Source: Flavobacterium johnsoniae UW101 | Lineage (GTDB): Bacteria; Bacteroidota; Bacteroidia; Flavobacteriales; Flavobacteriaceae | Length of the DNA stretch: 64,000 nt | Direction of reading: 5' to 3' | NCBI RefSeq assembly: GCF_000016645.1 | Contig: NC_009441.1 | Location: forward strand, 3,472,001 to 3,536,000 | Part shown: positions 53,264 to 61,651 of the stretch, one piece after another | Layout: each line of letters begins with the position of its first letter | Position numbering within the stretch: position 1 is the stretch's first letter | Made by a program: the position numbers and the translations under genes | The notes under the pieces: model-generated | Told to the model about the DNA's origin: nothing | What the model saw: the letters and a program-made list of their open reading frames with translations, nothing else | Database searches by the model: none

Positions 53264-54779
53264 CTACTCGGGACAAAAGAAAAATATCATCTTTTGTTCC
53301 GTTTTTTTTTGCCCGTAATCTATTGTTTACCAGATAGATGCACTTGAACATTTCGTTGACCCTAGCGGTTTGGATTTTATTGTTTTGAAATGTGAAATTT
53401 TCGGGAAAAATTAAACCGATTATCTCTCTGGAGTCGACTAAAGACCCGTCACCAAAGGCCTCGCCGAGCTTTATTAGGTTTTGCAGTCCTGTGTTCATTA
53501 AAGATTCAATATCGGCTCGGTCTTCATCCACATTTCCAATCTCATTTTCAAGCCTGCTGATCTCAGCATTGTATTCTGTCTTCATTAAATGATAGTCATC
53601 GGCATCTATCTTCTCGGTAACCAGCAGGTTTCTGGCAACAGCCAGTTTTTTTTCGTAAACCCCAATCTGTTCCAGGGATTTCTTTTTCTCATTTATAACC
53701 AATCCTGTATGTTCCCTGTATGCTTCAAGCAGAACTGCACTGTATAATTTTCTTACTTCGGCCAGAGGCTTGAACTTATTTAAATGCCCTTTAAATACAC
53801 TATTGGCCATTTCGGAATTTACCCTCCACTTGCATACTTTATCGCAGTGGTAATAGAAGTAATCTCTGCTTCTGCCCCTGCACTTGCTGCCTCCCAATTT
53901 CTGTCCGCATTTAGGACAGACAAAAAATCCCCTGAGGGGAAAATTCTCAATTGTTTTGATTTTTGGCCTGTACGTCCTTGCTTTACTATTGAGTATATCC
54001 TGAACTTTATAGAACAGATCTTGGCTGATTATTGGATCATGCTGCCCCTTTACAAGCCTTTCCTCCTCATCTCGATACTTTGGAACTACTATCATTCCGC
54101 AGTATAATGGATTTCTTATAATCAGCCACATGTTGTTCTTAGAGATCCCCATGCCCTTTTCTTTGGCTGTCTGATATATTGATTCGGTACTGAAAATATT
54201 TTTTGCAATCTGTTCATATACCCAAACAACGTTTGCAGCCTTATCTGGCACAATTGCAATATACTTTTTTCCATCTTCGGTAACTTTGTTAGCATAGCCA
54301 TACGGAGCCATTCCCATATGCCTGCCCTCTTTTTTGCCCCTTCTGAGGCCCTGAAACGTATTTAGCGCCCTGCGGTCATTTTCAACCTCAGGCGCAGCAA
54401 GATAAAATGCCAGCATCATCTTATTCTCCGGAACACTAAGATCCAGCGGCTGCTCAATTGCCTGCGGTTCGACTCCCAACGCCCTTAATTGATTTATCAT
54501 CTGATAGGCATCGCCCGCGTTTCGGCTGAACCTATCCCATTTCATAAAAAGGACCAGGCTTATTTTATGTTTGCGTTTTTTTATGTCGGCAAGAAATTTT
54601 TTCCATTGCGGCCTGTTGAAAGTTTTTGCCGAATGATCTTCGTAAATCACATTGCGTATCTGAATTCTGTTGATGCCACAGTACTTTCTCAGCATCTCTT
54701 CCTGATTGCGCTGAGAGAAGCCTTTCTCAGCCTGCTCATCAGTGCTTACCCTGATATACAAATCTGCTATCTTGCTCAT
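53229..54779 (-). CDS. Large serine recombinase (integrase) of the element
   Basis: The 516-residue recombinase integrates and excises the element. It has a resolvase catalytic domain (about 4-150) with the nucleophile Ser12 in YIRVSTDEQ, then the recombinase domain (about 160-270). A zinc ribbon follows (CPKCGQKL, then CDKVCKW, about 290-330), then a coiled-coil region (about 360-420). The last 11 residues (ending STGFKPVTF) and the stop are encoded by the tRNA-Arg complement. The upstream small gene overlaps its start (ATGA). Excision would change its 3' end, a possible feedback on its own product. Confidence 0.93.
   Translation of the reverse strand: MSKIADLYIRVSTDEQAEKGFSQRNQEEMLRKYCGINRIQIRNVIYEDHSAKTFNRPQWKKFLADIKKRKHKISLVLFMKWDRFSRNAGDAYQMINQLRALGVEPQAIEQPLDLSVPENKMMLAFYLAAPEVENDRRALNTFQGLRRGKKEGRHMGMAPYGYANKVTEDGKKYIAIVPDKAANVVWVYEQIAKNIFSTESIYQTAKEKGMGISKNNMWLIIRNPLYCGMIVVPKYRDEEERLVKGQHDPIISQDLFYKVQDILNSKARTYRPKIKTIENFPLRGFFVCPKCGQKLGGSKCRGRSRDYFYYHCDKVCKWRVNSEMANSVFKGHLNKFKPLAEVRKLYSAVLLEAYREHTGLVINEKKKSLEQIGVYEKKLAVARNLLVTEKIDADDYHLMKTEYNAEISRLENEIGNVDEDRADIESLMNTGLQNLIKLGEAFGDGSLVDSREIIGLIFPENFTFQNNKIQTARVNEMFKCIYLVNNRLRAKKNGTKDDIFLLSRVVTSTGFKPVTF
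53269..53310 (+). terminator. tRNA terminator inside the recombinase coding sequence
   Basis: A 12-bp stem (53,269-53,280 with 53,290-53,301; core GGACAAAAGA, one G-T pair) with a nine-base loop is followed by nine T (53,302-53,310). It fits an intrinsic terminator for the tRNA. On the other strand it codes for part of the recombinase C-terminus. Confidence 0.8.
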
Positions 54780-54958
54780 TCTGTTTTATTTAAATGTTTA
54801 ACCACCGCGATATTAGCAATTTTTCTCAAGAAATACAAGATTTCTTCAGCCTGTTCAAAAGTCACCTCCAAGCCTTCAGTTTTAAGCATCTGCAGTGCTT
54901 TTTCAGTTGTAATTTTCGACTCATTGTAACCTGTCTCGTTTTCCATCTCATTATCCAT
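54776..54958 (-). CDS. Small protein coupled to the serine recombinase
   Basis: The 60-residue protein is acidic at the N-terminus and then helical (ITTEKALQMLKTEGLEVTFEQAEEILYFLRKIANIAVV). Its stop overlaps the recombinase start by four bases (ATGA), so the two are translationally coupled. I recall similar short proteins before serine recombinases in other Bacteroidota elements, but no function is established. Directionality factor or regulator are possible roles. The 190 bases upstream, shared with a divergent gene, are AT-rich and contain a short inverted repeat CTATC/GATAG. Confidence 0.65.
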   Translation of the reverse strand: MDNEMENETGYNESKITTEKALQMLKTEGLEVTFEQAEEILYFLRKIANIAVVKHLNKTE

Positions 54959-55149
54959 TTTAGATTATAATTACACTAGATAGAAATTTATTTTAATTAA
55001 ATGTCATGATGTATAAATCGGTTTTCACTGGCATAAAGTGGAAGCACATGTCTATCAATTAGAGATAGCTGATTTGTTATTTTTAAAGAGTATATTTACA
55101 TTAGAATTCCGCCAATAATCAGCATTTTAATTAAAAAAATGAAATCGCT

Positions 55150-55620
55150 ATGGTATTTACAGCAGTAAATTTAAAAAAGCATTTGGGCAAGACGCTGCCG
55201 CAGATTTTGTTTGCCGATTTAGATTATTTCATTTGGGCATACGAGAACAACGTTTTCAGAAATCCGCCTCTTAAGCTGGAAGCAGAGTACATATTTAAAA
55301 GGATTAAGAACATAAAAATTCCAAAAGAAAACCCAGAAGAATACGAAGTGGAATACCTGATCCATCAGCCTACCGGCAAATTCGGTCATTTTGAACTGGT
55401 GCCTAAAACTACACCCCTGCACAAGGGTGGAAGTCCCGCTTTCAGAACCGAAAATATAGATCTAACTGTTGCCAGATCTATTGCAGCTTACGACAAAAGC
55501 GGATGCCGTACCATGATAGAATACTTAAAAAAATATTATTTCGGCGATAGCAGCTATAAAATGGTTAAAAAAAGGTGTGAGGATTTTTTCAATAAGGATT
55601 CAAATTTCGTCTTATTATAA
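55150..55620 (+). CDS. Uncharacterised 156-residue cargo protein
   Basis: I do not recognise a firm family. The N-terminal 35 residues (LGKTLPQILFADLDYFIWAYEN) resemble the small DUF3820-type or exonuclease-X C-terminal motif, in which a Gly-Lys-Leu-Pro strand is followed by DxDYxxW. The remainder is basic and helical, with HKGGSPAFRTENID near 97-110. No signal or membrane segment. It heads a run with two further genes in the cargo zone, all read rightward. Confidence 0.5.
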   Translation: MVFTAVNLKKHLGKTLPQILFADLDYFIWAYENNVFRNPPLKLEAEYIFKRIKNIKIPKENPEEYEVEYLIHQPTGKFGHFELVPKTTPLHKGGSPAFRTENIDLTVARSIAAYDKSGCRTMIEYLKKYYFGDSSYKMVKKRCEDFFNKDSNFVLL

Positions 55621-55632
55621 TTTCACATAATT

Positions 55633-55968
55633 ATGAAACCGAGTTTTAATTATTTTATCGGTAAAAGTACCGCAGCAATTTATAAACTCTGCATTGGAAA
55701 AGGCAACGCAAAGGAAAGATTGATTGAATCCGAGCTTGAGATAAGGTCCGCTTTGCGCGCTCCTGTTCCTGATGAATTAATGCCCTTGAAAAATAAGATA
55801 AAACACAATCTGCTTTACAGCGGACAAGGAGCATCAGGCGCTGCGAAGGGTTCAATAGCCAGATCCCTGCTTGGAAAGCGGAATTCAACAGCGTCCAAAT
55901 TCATCGCAGACATAATTCGGCTCCATCTTGAAGTTGAAGCTTACATGAAATATTCCAGCCGGAACTAG
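55633..55968 (+). CDS. Uncharacterised basic 111-residue protein
   Basis: I do not recognise this protein. It is basic, mostly helical, without signal peptide or membrane segments. The stretch GQGASGAAKGSIARSLLGKRNSTASKFIADI could form a flexible or DNA-binding part. It starts 12 bases after the previous gene and lies 66 bases before the protease gene, so the three are probably one transcript. Confidence 0.5.
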   Translation: MKPSFNYFIGKSTAAIYKLCIGKGNAKERLIESELEIRSALRAPVPDELMPLKNKIKHNLLYSGQGASGAAKGSIARSLLGKRNSTASKFIADIIRLHLEVEAYMKYSSRN

Positions 55969-56034
55969 CTGGCTTAAAAATCTATTATATCAGCAGATCT
56001 GCAAATAACCACCCCTGATAAAATATAAAACTTT

Positions 56035-56874
56035 ATGGCAAAAGAACTCTCAAACAAGAATTCCAACGATATTTCCGTTACCGATCTTATCACATCAGCA
56101 ACTGTCAGAATAGAAACTTTTGGCAAAAATGGCGGCACAGGTACCGGCTTCTTTTTTGATTTCGATCCGCAAACCCCAGAAACACTGGATAGCTTAGTGA
56201 TTGTAACCAACTGTCATGTTGTAGATGGAGTCCAGAATGGCCAGTTTACCCTAACCAAGAAAGACCAAAATGGAGAACAGATTAACACTGAACATTTGAC
56301 AATTTTCCTTGAAGACTTCCAATCGCACTGGATTAACCATCCCGACGACGAAGTCGACTTATGCATTCTGCCGATAAAATCAATTAAGCACTTAATCAAA
56401 GAAGATTTTTTTTACGGAGCGTTTGACTCCAGCCATATCCCCACTAAACAGGAAATTGAAAACTTATGTGCCATCGAAGAAATCATAATGGTCGGATATC
56501 CTGAAAACATTTGGGATGACCACAACAACAAACCCATTGTCAGAAAAGGAATTACTGCAACCAGCCCAAGACTGCCATATCTTGGCTACGATGAATTTTT
56601 AATTGATGCGGCGTGTTTTCCCGGCTCAAGCGGATCGCCGATCATTATTTACAATATCGGCCAATATATGGATCGAAATGAAAACCATTATTTTGTCAAA
56701 TATCGGATAATCCTGCTTGGTATTTTATACGAGGGACCGCAATACACCGCTGAAGGAGAAATAGAAAGAGTGCCAATCAAAAAGAAAAAGATTGTAAAGA
56801 CGCAATTGCCAATTAACCTTGGAGCGGCTATAAACGGCAGCAAGATCCTGGATTTTGCCGAGCGTTTACAGTAA
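56035..56874 (+). CDS. Cytoplasmic trypsin-like serine protease
   Basis: The 279-residue protein has the chymotrypsin-fold triad in order: His61 in VTNCHVVDG, Asp108 in DEVDLCIL, and Ser199 in PGSSGSP. It has no signal peptide, so the protease would act in the cytoplasm, unlike most HtrA-type enzymes, and no PDZ domain follows. Cytoplasmic trypsin-like proteases in mobile elements are known as effectors of several defence systems. It is the third gene of a cargo run and converges with a phospholipase D-family gene. An immunity role is an inference from context. Confidence 0.8.
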   Translation: MAKELSNKNSNDISVTDLITSATVRIETFGKNGGTGTGFFFDFDPQTPETLDSLVIVTNCHVVDGVQNGQFTLTKKDQNGEQINTEHLTIFLEDFQSHWINHPDDEVDLCILPIKSIKHLIKEDFFYGAFDSSHIPTKQEIENLCAIEEIIMVGYPENIWDDHNNKPIVRKGITATSPRLPYLGYDEFLIDAACFPGSSGSPIIIYNIGQYMDRNENHYFVKYRIILLGILYEGPQYTAEGEIERVPIKKKKIVKTQLPINLGAAINGSKILDFAERLQ

Positions 56875-56931
56875 AGATAATCGTCTTGCACAGATTTAGA
56901 TTTTGAAAAATCTTAAACCTGTTTCATTTAC

Positions 56932-58527
56932 CTAAGCTTCTCCTAAAATTTCAGAAAGCAGAACCTTTCTAAATCCTTCCGGCGCCGCTTCTGACGCTAA
57001 AGCAAGTTTTACAGCAGTAAGGCCTTCGACAGTCTGCTGAACCGCTAAATTGCTCCAGTCGAAATCAAAAATCTCCTGAAAATATTGCGCCACTGGCCTG
57101 TCTCTTATCAATAAGCTGGCGTCCCTGTTGTACATGGCTCCCGTCGTGGTTAAATTATGGCTTCCGAATAAAACCTGAGCATTGGCTTGGTCTGAAGAAT
57201 CAACAATTATTGCTTTGGTATGGCATCGGCACTGTACTTTTATATTATCAGTATTAAAGCCAAATTTTTTAAGCCTTGTGAGTGTTTTAACCAAACCAGC
57301 CTGCCCTTTAGCCCCAAATTCACGCGGATCCCTGAAAATTATCCTCACCGCCACGCCATTGCTCTGCTTTTCGACAACCGCCCTGTAAAAGCTTTCATAA
57401 ACAGGATCGTTGTTCTCCAATAATGAAAAAGACTGGTTTTCAATGTCAATGCTAACCTTTGCACTTTTAACCATTTCTGTCGCATGATAAAGGAACATAC
57501 GCTGGCCCTCAGAATTTTTATCCGGAGTCAGCAGAGGCTGCACATCAAGTATGCGCTTAACTGTCAACGGCTTAAAATATCTTACTATCGGAGGTACTGG
57601 AGGACAGATCCCCTTAGAGATAAAGACATAGGAATTTGCGAGCTTTTCTTTAACATCGAAAGGCACACGCAGCGCTTCCTGATAATCCCAATCTATGTAC
57701 TTTCTGAAAATGGTAGCCAACGTCGCATTTTTTATTACCACATTCCACTCCCGGTTATGTTTCGCAAGCGGTCCGGGAATAGCCTGGCCCTTGCCTGCCG
57801 GATCAATATCGGCTTGGTTCGAATTCTTCCAATTTCCGCTGCTCAGCCAGAACTCCTCATCATCTCGCGCTGCTACTTTTATATGATAGTCGCTCGCAAT
57901 TAATTTGCCGCTTCCTACAGATGACCAGACATGCTCAAATTTACTCCCTAGACGGCTCTTCATATTATTCACCGCTCTATCAGTGCCATCGTTTTGGGTA
58001 ACCATTCTAAGGCTCCCGTTGCAGTTTTGCACAGCCTCAAAAATTGCCGAACTAATGTGCTCAGCCTCCCACTCGTACATGGTTGCAGTAAGCCTGCTGC
58101 TTACTCTTTTAAGAAAATCCTTCAGATTTGGCCATCCCGAATCAGGGCTAACATGAAAAACCGCTTCCATATACTCAACTACACGGGGCAGCCCAATATT
58201 TGCAGGCTCACGATAATTGCCTGGCTTTGGCGCAGCCCAAAAGCTTACATCCACCCCCAAATATTCAAGCTGCTGTTCGAATCCCGCAGCCACCACATCG
58301 ATTCCGTATCCCATGAACTCTGCAGGCAGAGGTTTCACCGCCAGTTCAAGCAGCGTCTTTTCATTAATTTTTTCCGCAACTTGCACAGAGATGACCTCTT
58401 CGTCCGTAATCCATCCATTTTTAAATCTAAAGCCCTGCTCAATATTTAGGACGCCAGGAATACCATAAAGTTCCTGCTTAGCCATCTCAACAGCTTCCGC
58501 CAGTTCCATTTTATAATTTTCTCCCAT
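56932..58527 (-). CDS. Phospholipase D superfamily protein with two HKD motifs
   Basis: The 531-residue soluble protein has two catalytic motifs: HxK-x4-D at His215/Lys217/Asp222 and at His436/Lys438/Asp443, the latter followed by FGSHNLT. Both halves are needed for one active site in PLD-type nucleases and phosphodiesterases. An extra N-terminal domain (about 20-82, with GWITDEEVISVQV and GYGIDVVA) resembles a module that I recall from other PLD and trypsin-like proteins. No signal peptide is seen. The ATG at residue 7 is an alternative start. It ends 58 bases from the protease gene, tail to tail. Nuclease activity is inferred. Confidence 0.8.
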   Translation of the reverse strand: MGENYKMELAEAVEMAKQELYGIPGVLNIEQGFRFKNGWITDEEVISVQVAEKINEKTLLELAVKPLPAEFMGYGIDVVAAGFEQQLEYLGVDVSFWAAPKPGNYREPANIGLPRVVEYMEAVFHVSPDSGWPNLKDFLKRVSSRLTATMYEWEAEHISSAIFEAVQNCNGSLRMVTQNDGTDRAVNNMKSRLGSKFEHVWSSVGSGKLIASDYHIKVAARDDEEFWLSSGNWKNSNQADIDPAGKGQAIPGPLAKHNREWNVVIKNATLATIFRKYIDWDYQEALRVPFDVKEKLANSYVFISKGICPPVPPIVRYFKPLTVKRILDVQPLLTPDKNSEGQRMFLYHATEMVKSAKVSIDIENQSFSLLENNDPVYESFYRAVVEKQSNGVAVRIIFRDPREFGAKGQAGLVKTLTRLKKFGFNTDNIKVQCRCHTKAIIVDSSDQANAQVLFGSHNLTTTGAMYNRDASLLIRDRPVAQYFQEIFDFDWSNLAVQQTVEGLTAVKLALASEAAPEGFRKVLLSEILGEA

Positions 58528-59150
58528 AACAAATCATATTAAATGACACTTAATATTTATGTTCCAACCAATATTCATCTTAGTTTAATTCAGGTATCGA
58601 ATCTTATACAATTCAAATCTGCGCCCAATTATTCATAATTCTAAATCTAGAAAAATGTCAAACGCAAAACACACAATAAATATAGAAAAAACATCAAACA
58701 GACAACAGGTACAAATACCTGTTTTCCAATAATATATACCAATTTATCTAATTCAGAATTTCAGATTGCATCCTATTCCCGCTCTAATATCCTAGTCACA
58801 TGGCTTCCCGTTATTTTTTTGCCAACAGCCTGTATGCTTCTGTCTTATTTCAGGAGCAAAGGTATCTCCGTGTTCTTAACCCAGAAGCAAGGCCATGTCC
58901 TGCGGATTTGATATAAAATCTCCACCCATACGGGTCGTATTTTCCATCAAAGCCTTGCTTCTGCTAAACACTAACCTTTTTATGCTCATGAAACAAAACA
59001 TAGCATACACCGGCTCTTTAAACGAATAAAAAAAATGTCAGCAATGAGAAATAAAATATTGGAAGCGGAAAATGAAACAAAACAGCTCCACCTCGTCATT
59101 GCCGAATAAATAAAATTTCAAAAAAAATTAATCCTTAAAAATCAGAAATC
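58528..59150. other. Gene-poor 623-bp region before ssb
   Basis: The left part is AT-rich and holds the PLD promoter. The right part (58,840-59,020) is less AT-rich and contains a large stem-loop. A 24-codon frame at 59,035-59,109 is too short to judge. Position between cargo and the ssb/PRTRC module would suit a regulatory or transfer-origin site. Confidence 0.5.
58883..58962. repeat. Stem-loop with 11-bp arms upstream of ssb
   Basis: Arms AGAAGCAAGGC (58,883-58,893) and its complement (58,952-58,962) enclose 58 bases. These contain a small inner hairpin (ACCC/GGGT at 58,924-58,935). The block may be an RNA leader, a recombination site or part of an origin of transfer. Confidence 0.5.
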
Positions 59151-59543
59151 ATGAACATCATCGGAAGAGTAACAAAAGACGCAGAGGTACGCACCTTGTC
59201 AGGAAACAGACAGGTCGTGAATTTTTCAATAGCGACAAACGATAGCTACAGAAGCAAGGAGGGCGAGCGAGTGGAACAGACCACTTACTTCGACTGCGCC
59301 TACTGGATTAGCCCGAAAGTAGCGGAAATACTGAGAAAGGGAACTCTTGTGGAACTGTCAGGCAGGGTAAGCGCAAGAGCATGGAAAGGAAGCGACGGGG
59401 AACTGCATGCGGGACTGAACTTCAATACCTCGCAGATTAAGCTGCACGGAGGCGTAAAAAAGGAACAGGGCGAAGTTACGGCAACACAGAACAAAAGCAG
59501 CAGACCTGCTGTGCAGGAACCTGAGGAAGACCTGCCGTTTTAA
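59151..59543 (+). CDS. ssb: Single-stranded DNA-binding protein
   Basis: The 130-residue protein has an OB fold (about 1-100): MNIIGRVTKDAEVRTL, NFSIATNDSYRSKEG and YFDCAYW. A short flexible tail ends in EEDLPF, the acidic tip that recruits partner proteins. It coats single-stranded DNA, probably for replication or transfer of the element. It starts a rightward run continuing with DUF932 and PRTRC genes and is richer in G+C than the chromosomal genes. Confidence 0.93.
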   Translation: MNIIGRVTKDAEVRTLSGNRQVVNFSIATNDSYRSKEGERVEQTTYFDCAYWISPKVAEILRKGTLVELSGRVSARAWKGSDGELHAGLNFNTSQIKLHGGVKKEQGEVTATQNKSSRPAVQEPEEDLPF

Positions 59544-59590
59544 GGCTCACATAGGAATTAATATCAAGTTTCAACTTTAAAACAATTATC

Positions 59591-60664
59591 ATGGCACACA
59601 ATATCAATTACAACAGCAGCACAGGAAATTATTCATTTTTCAGCGTAAAGCAGAAAGCATGGCACAATCTCGGAAAAACGGTGCAGGACTATCCGACAAG
59701 CGCAGAAGCCATCAGGCACGCCCAATTGGATTACGAGGTCGCCAAAACGCCTTTATACACCAAAGCCTTGGCAAAGGAGGAAATGCAGGACGGTACTGTG
59801 ACGGCAGGCGCAGAACTGCACGTTCCCGATTATTTCTCGACCATCCGCACCGACAGCAATACGGTTTTGGGCGTAGTGGGGAAAGACTACCATATAGTAC
59901 AGAACCGTGAGGCGTTCAGCTTTTTTGACGCCATAGTCGGCGGCGGCGAAGGCATCCTGTATGAAACCGCAGGGGCGTTAGGGAACGGGGAACGCATCTT
60001 CATTACAGCCAAGCTTCCCGACTACATCAGGGTCGGCAGCGGGGATGATGTGACTGAAAAATATATTTTCCTGACCACCTCCCACGATGGAAGCGGAAGC
60101 ATTACAGCAGCCTTCACTCCCATCCGAATCGTATGCCAAAACACACTTAACGCCTCGCTCCGCAGCATGAGCAACGTGGTGCGCATCCGACACACTTCGG
60201 GAGCAAAACAGCGCCTTGATGATGCGCACAAGGTCATGGGACTGGCAAACACGCTCAGCAGTCAGCTGGAGGACATCTTCAACCATTGGGCTAAAGTAAA
60301 AGTTACGGATACAGAGGTCAAAAAGTTGATTCAGCTGGCATTATGCCCGAACAGGGAAACTCTGGAAATGCTTAAAACTGGCGCAGATGATGCAGTGTCC
60401 GCCATTTTCAGAAACACCGTGGAAGATGCTTTTGCCTATGCCATGGCAAGCGACACCCAACAGATGGAAACCACAAAAGGAACGCTTTATGGCGCATACA
60501 ATGCCGTGACAGGATATTATCAGAACGTGCGCACCTACAAGGACGATGAAGCAAAACTGCAGTCCATCGTGATGGGAGGAACGGCACAGCTGAAATCGCA
60601 GAAAGCCTTCGAACTCTGCACCTCTTTTGCCGTGGACGGCAATAAGGCGCTGATGCTGAATTAA
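59591..60664 (+). CDS. DUF932 family phage/plasmid-like protein
   Basis: The 357-residue protein matches DUF932 (phage/plasmid-like protein TIGR03299 type): KAWHNLGKTVQDYPTSAEAI near 23-42, VVGKDYHIVQNREAFSFFD near 94-112, and FTPIRIVCQNTLNASL near 175-190. The family is very common beside ssb and PRTRC genes in plasmids and integrative elements. Its activity is unknown. Start and length agree with relatives. Confidence 0.92.
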   Translation: MAHNINYNSSTGNYSFFSVKQKAWHNLGKTVQDYPTSAEAIRHAQLDYEVAKTPLYTKALAKEEMQDGTVTAGAELHVPDYFSTIRTDSNTVLGVVGKDYHIVQNREAFSFFDAIVGGGEGILYETAGALGNGERIFITAKLPDYIRVGSGDDVTEKYIFLTTSHDGSGSITAAFTPIRIVCQNTLNASLRSMSNVVRIRHTSGAKQRLDDAHKVMGLANTLSSQLEDIFNHWAKVKVTDTEVKKLIQLALCPNRETLEMLKTGADDAVSAIFRNTVEDAFAYAMASDTQQMETTKGTLYGAYNAVTGYYQNVRTYKDDEAKLQSIVMGGTAQLKSQKAFELCTSFAVDGNKALMLN

Positions 60665-60753
60665 AAAAAGACGGGCGGCTGCCTTCAAAGCGGCCGTCTT
60701 ACAGCTTCTCAGTATGTGAAGCCGATAAAAAACAGACATTAAAATCTACAGCT

Positions 60754-61170
60754 ATGAACAGCAATTTTTTCAATCAGATAAGACAGATGGACATTTCAGG
60801 GGATCTGCACCTGACCATCGCAAAATCGACCGAAGGCATCCTTGTCGTATCGGTCATGCTTAAAAACGAAGCCTGCGGGGACAATGCCAAAAACATCATA
60901 CCCCCGCTCAACCTGAGAGGAACAGCAGAGGAACTCGACAGCGGTTTCTTTCACACCATTACCGCCCCGATGCAGAGCGCATCGGGACTGATGGCAGACA
61001 TGGAATCTTTCATGAAACAGCTGGAACAGGTGAAAATGCAGTCGGCAAAGGAGAAACAGAAAGCCGATGCGCAGAAAAAGCAGCACGAAGCCAAAGACAA
61101 AAGATTCAGCGATGCCATGACAAAGGCTGAAGAACTGGAAAACAGGGCAGATTCCGTGAGGCTTGGATGA
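60754..61170 (+). CDS. PRTRC system protein E, N-terminal part (apparent frameshift)
   Basis: The 138-residue frame begins FFNQIRQMDISGDLHLTI and contains IIPPLNLRGTAEELDSGFF, the pattern of PRTRC protein E, followed by a Lys/Gln-rich coiled coil. The last residues after AEELEN look foreign. The other frame continues smoothly as KQGRFREAWMKVP and the next listed gene. One missing A in the run at 61,139-61,142 would explain this. If restored, E would be about 217 residues. The role of E in the cassette is unknown. Confidence 0.75.
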   Translation: MNSNFFNQIRQMDISGDLHLTIAKSTEGILVVSVMLKNEACGDNAKNIIPPLNLRGTAEELDSGFFHTITAPMQSASGLMADMESFMKQLEQVKMQSAKEKQKADAQKKQHEAKDKRFSDAMTKAEELENRADSVRLG

Positions 61171-61406
61171 AAGTTCCCGAAGCGGCGGAATTTCCCGACA
61201 GAGCCGACGAAATACGCAGAAAGAGAACATCCCTGTCGGACAGGTTCTCCGCTCCGAGCCTTTTCGGTTCAGAACAGGAAAAGCCCGAACCGCCCAAAGA
61301 GGCGCTCTATCCCGAACATGCAGAGATTCAGCCCGATGAGGAAATGTCCTTTGAGGAGCAGGAATATGAAGAGGAAGAAGAAGACCAAGAGGAATATGAA
61401 TATTAA
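61167..61406 (+). CDS. C-terminal part of PRTRC protein E, or separate acidic protein
   Basis: The 79-codon frame opens with an ATG that overlaps the stop before it (ATGA). Reading upstream in the same frame gives KQGRFREAW directly before its Met, so it is probably the tail of protein E in a shifted frame. FPDRADEIRRKRTSLSDRFSAPSLFG is followed by an almost pure Glu/Tyr/Asp tail. If translated alone it would be a small acidic protein. Confidence 0.6.
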   Translation: MKVPEAAEFPDRADEIRRKRTSLSDRFSAPSLFGSEQEKPEPPKEALYPEHAEIQPDEEMSFEEQEYEEEEEDQEEYEY

Positions 61407-61417
61407 AATGCAGCGAT

Positions 61418-61636
61418 ATGTTACTAGCAACACACCTACAGCGGGTTTTCATAATCATTGAAAAGGGTCAGCAGATAAGGCTGAGCGACCCCGAACCTAG
61501 ATGGAGCGTCGAGGCGGTGCTGAATTTCTACGCCCCGACATACCCTATCCTGACGACCTCCAAAATTTCAGCGCCAGTCATCAGGGACGATGCGGTGGAA
61601 TACAGATTCGAAACCGTAATGGGAACAAAAGGATAA
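61418..61636 (+). CDS. PRTRC system protein C, ubiquitin-like
   Basis: The 72-residue protein matches PRTRC protein C (Prok_Ub, PF14454, from memory). It has a beta-grasp pattern: RVFIIIEKGQQIRLSDPEP, then SVEAVLNFYAPTYPILTTS, then AVEYRFETVMGTKG. It ends exactly in Gly72, the residue type activated by E1 enzymes in ubiquitin-like modifiers. Together with the E2-like B and the ThiF/E1-like protein it would form a conjugation or sulfur-transfer pathway. No target or conjugation has been shown here. Confidence 0.85.
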   Translation: MLLATHLQRVFIIIEKGQQIRLSDPEPRWSVEAVLNFYAPTYPILTTSKISAPVIRDDAVEYRFETVMGTKG

Positions 61637-61651
61637 CCTAATTTAAAGGCA

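Noticed and set aside
59035..59109. 24-codon forward frame before ssb
   Set aside because: It is too short to judge by composition and has no clear start signal; mentioned only as part of the gene-poor region.
60796..61458. 220-codon reverse frame across PRTRC E and C
   Set aside because: It is antisense to the conserved PRTRC genes and Cys/Arg/Phe-rich in the manner of shadow frames.
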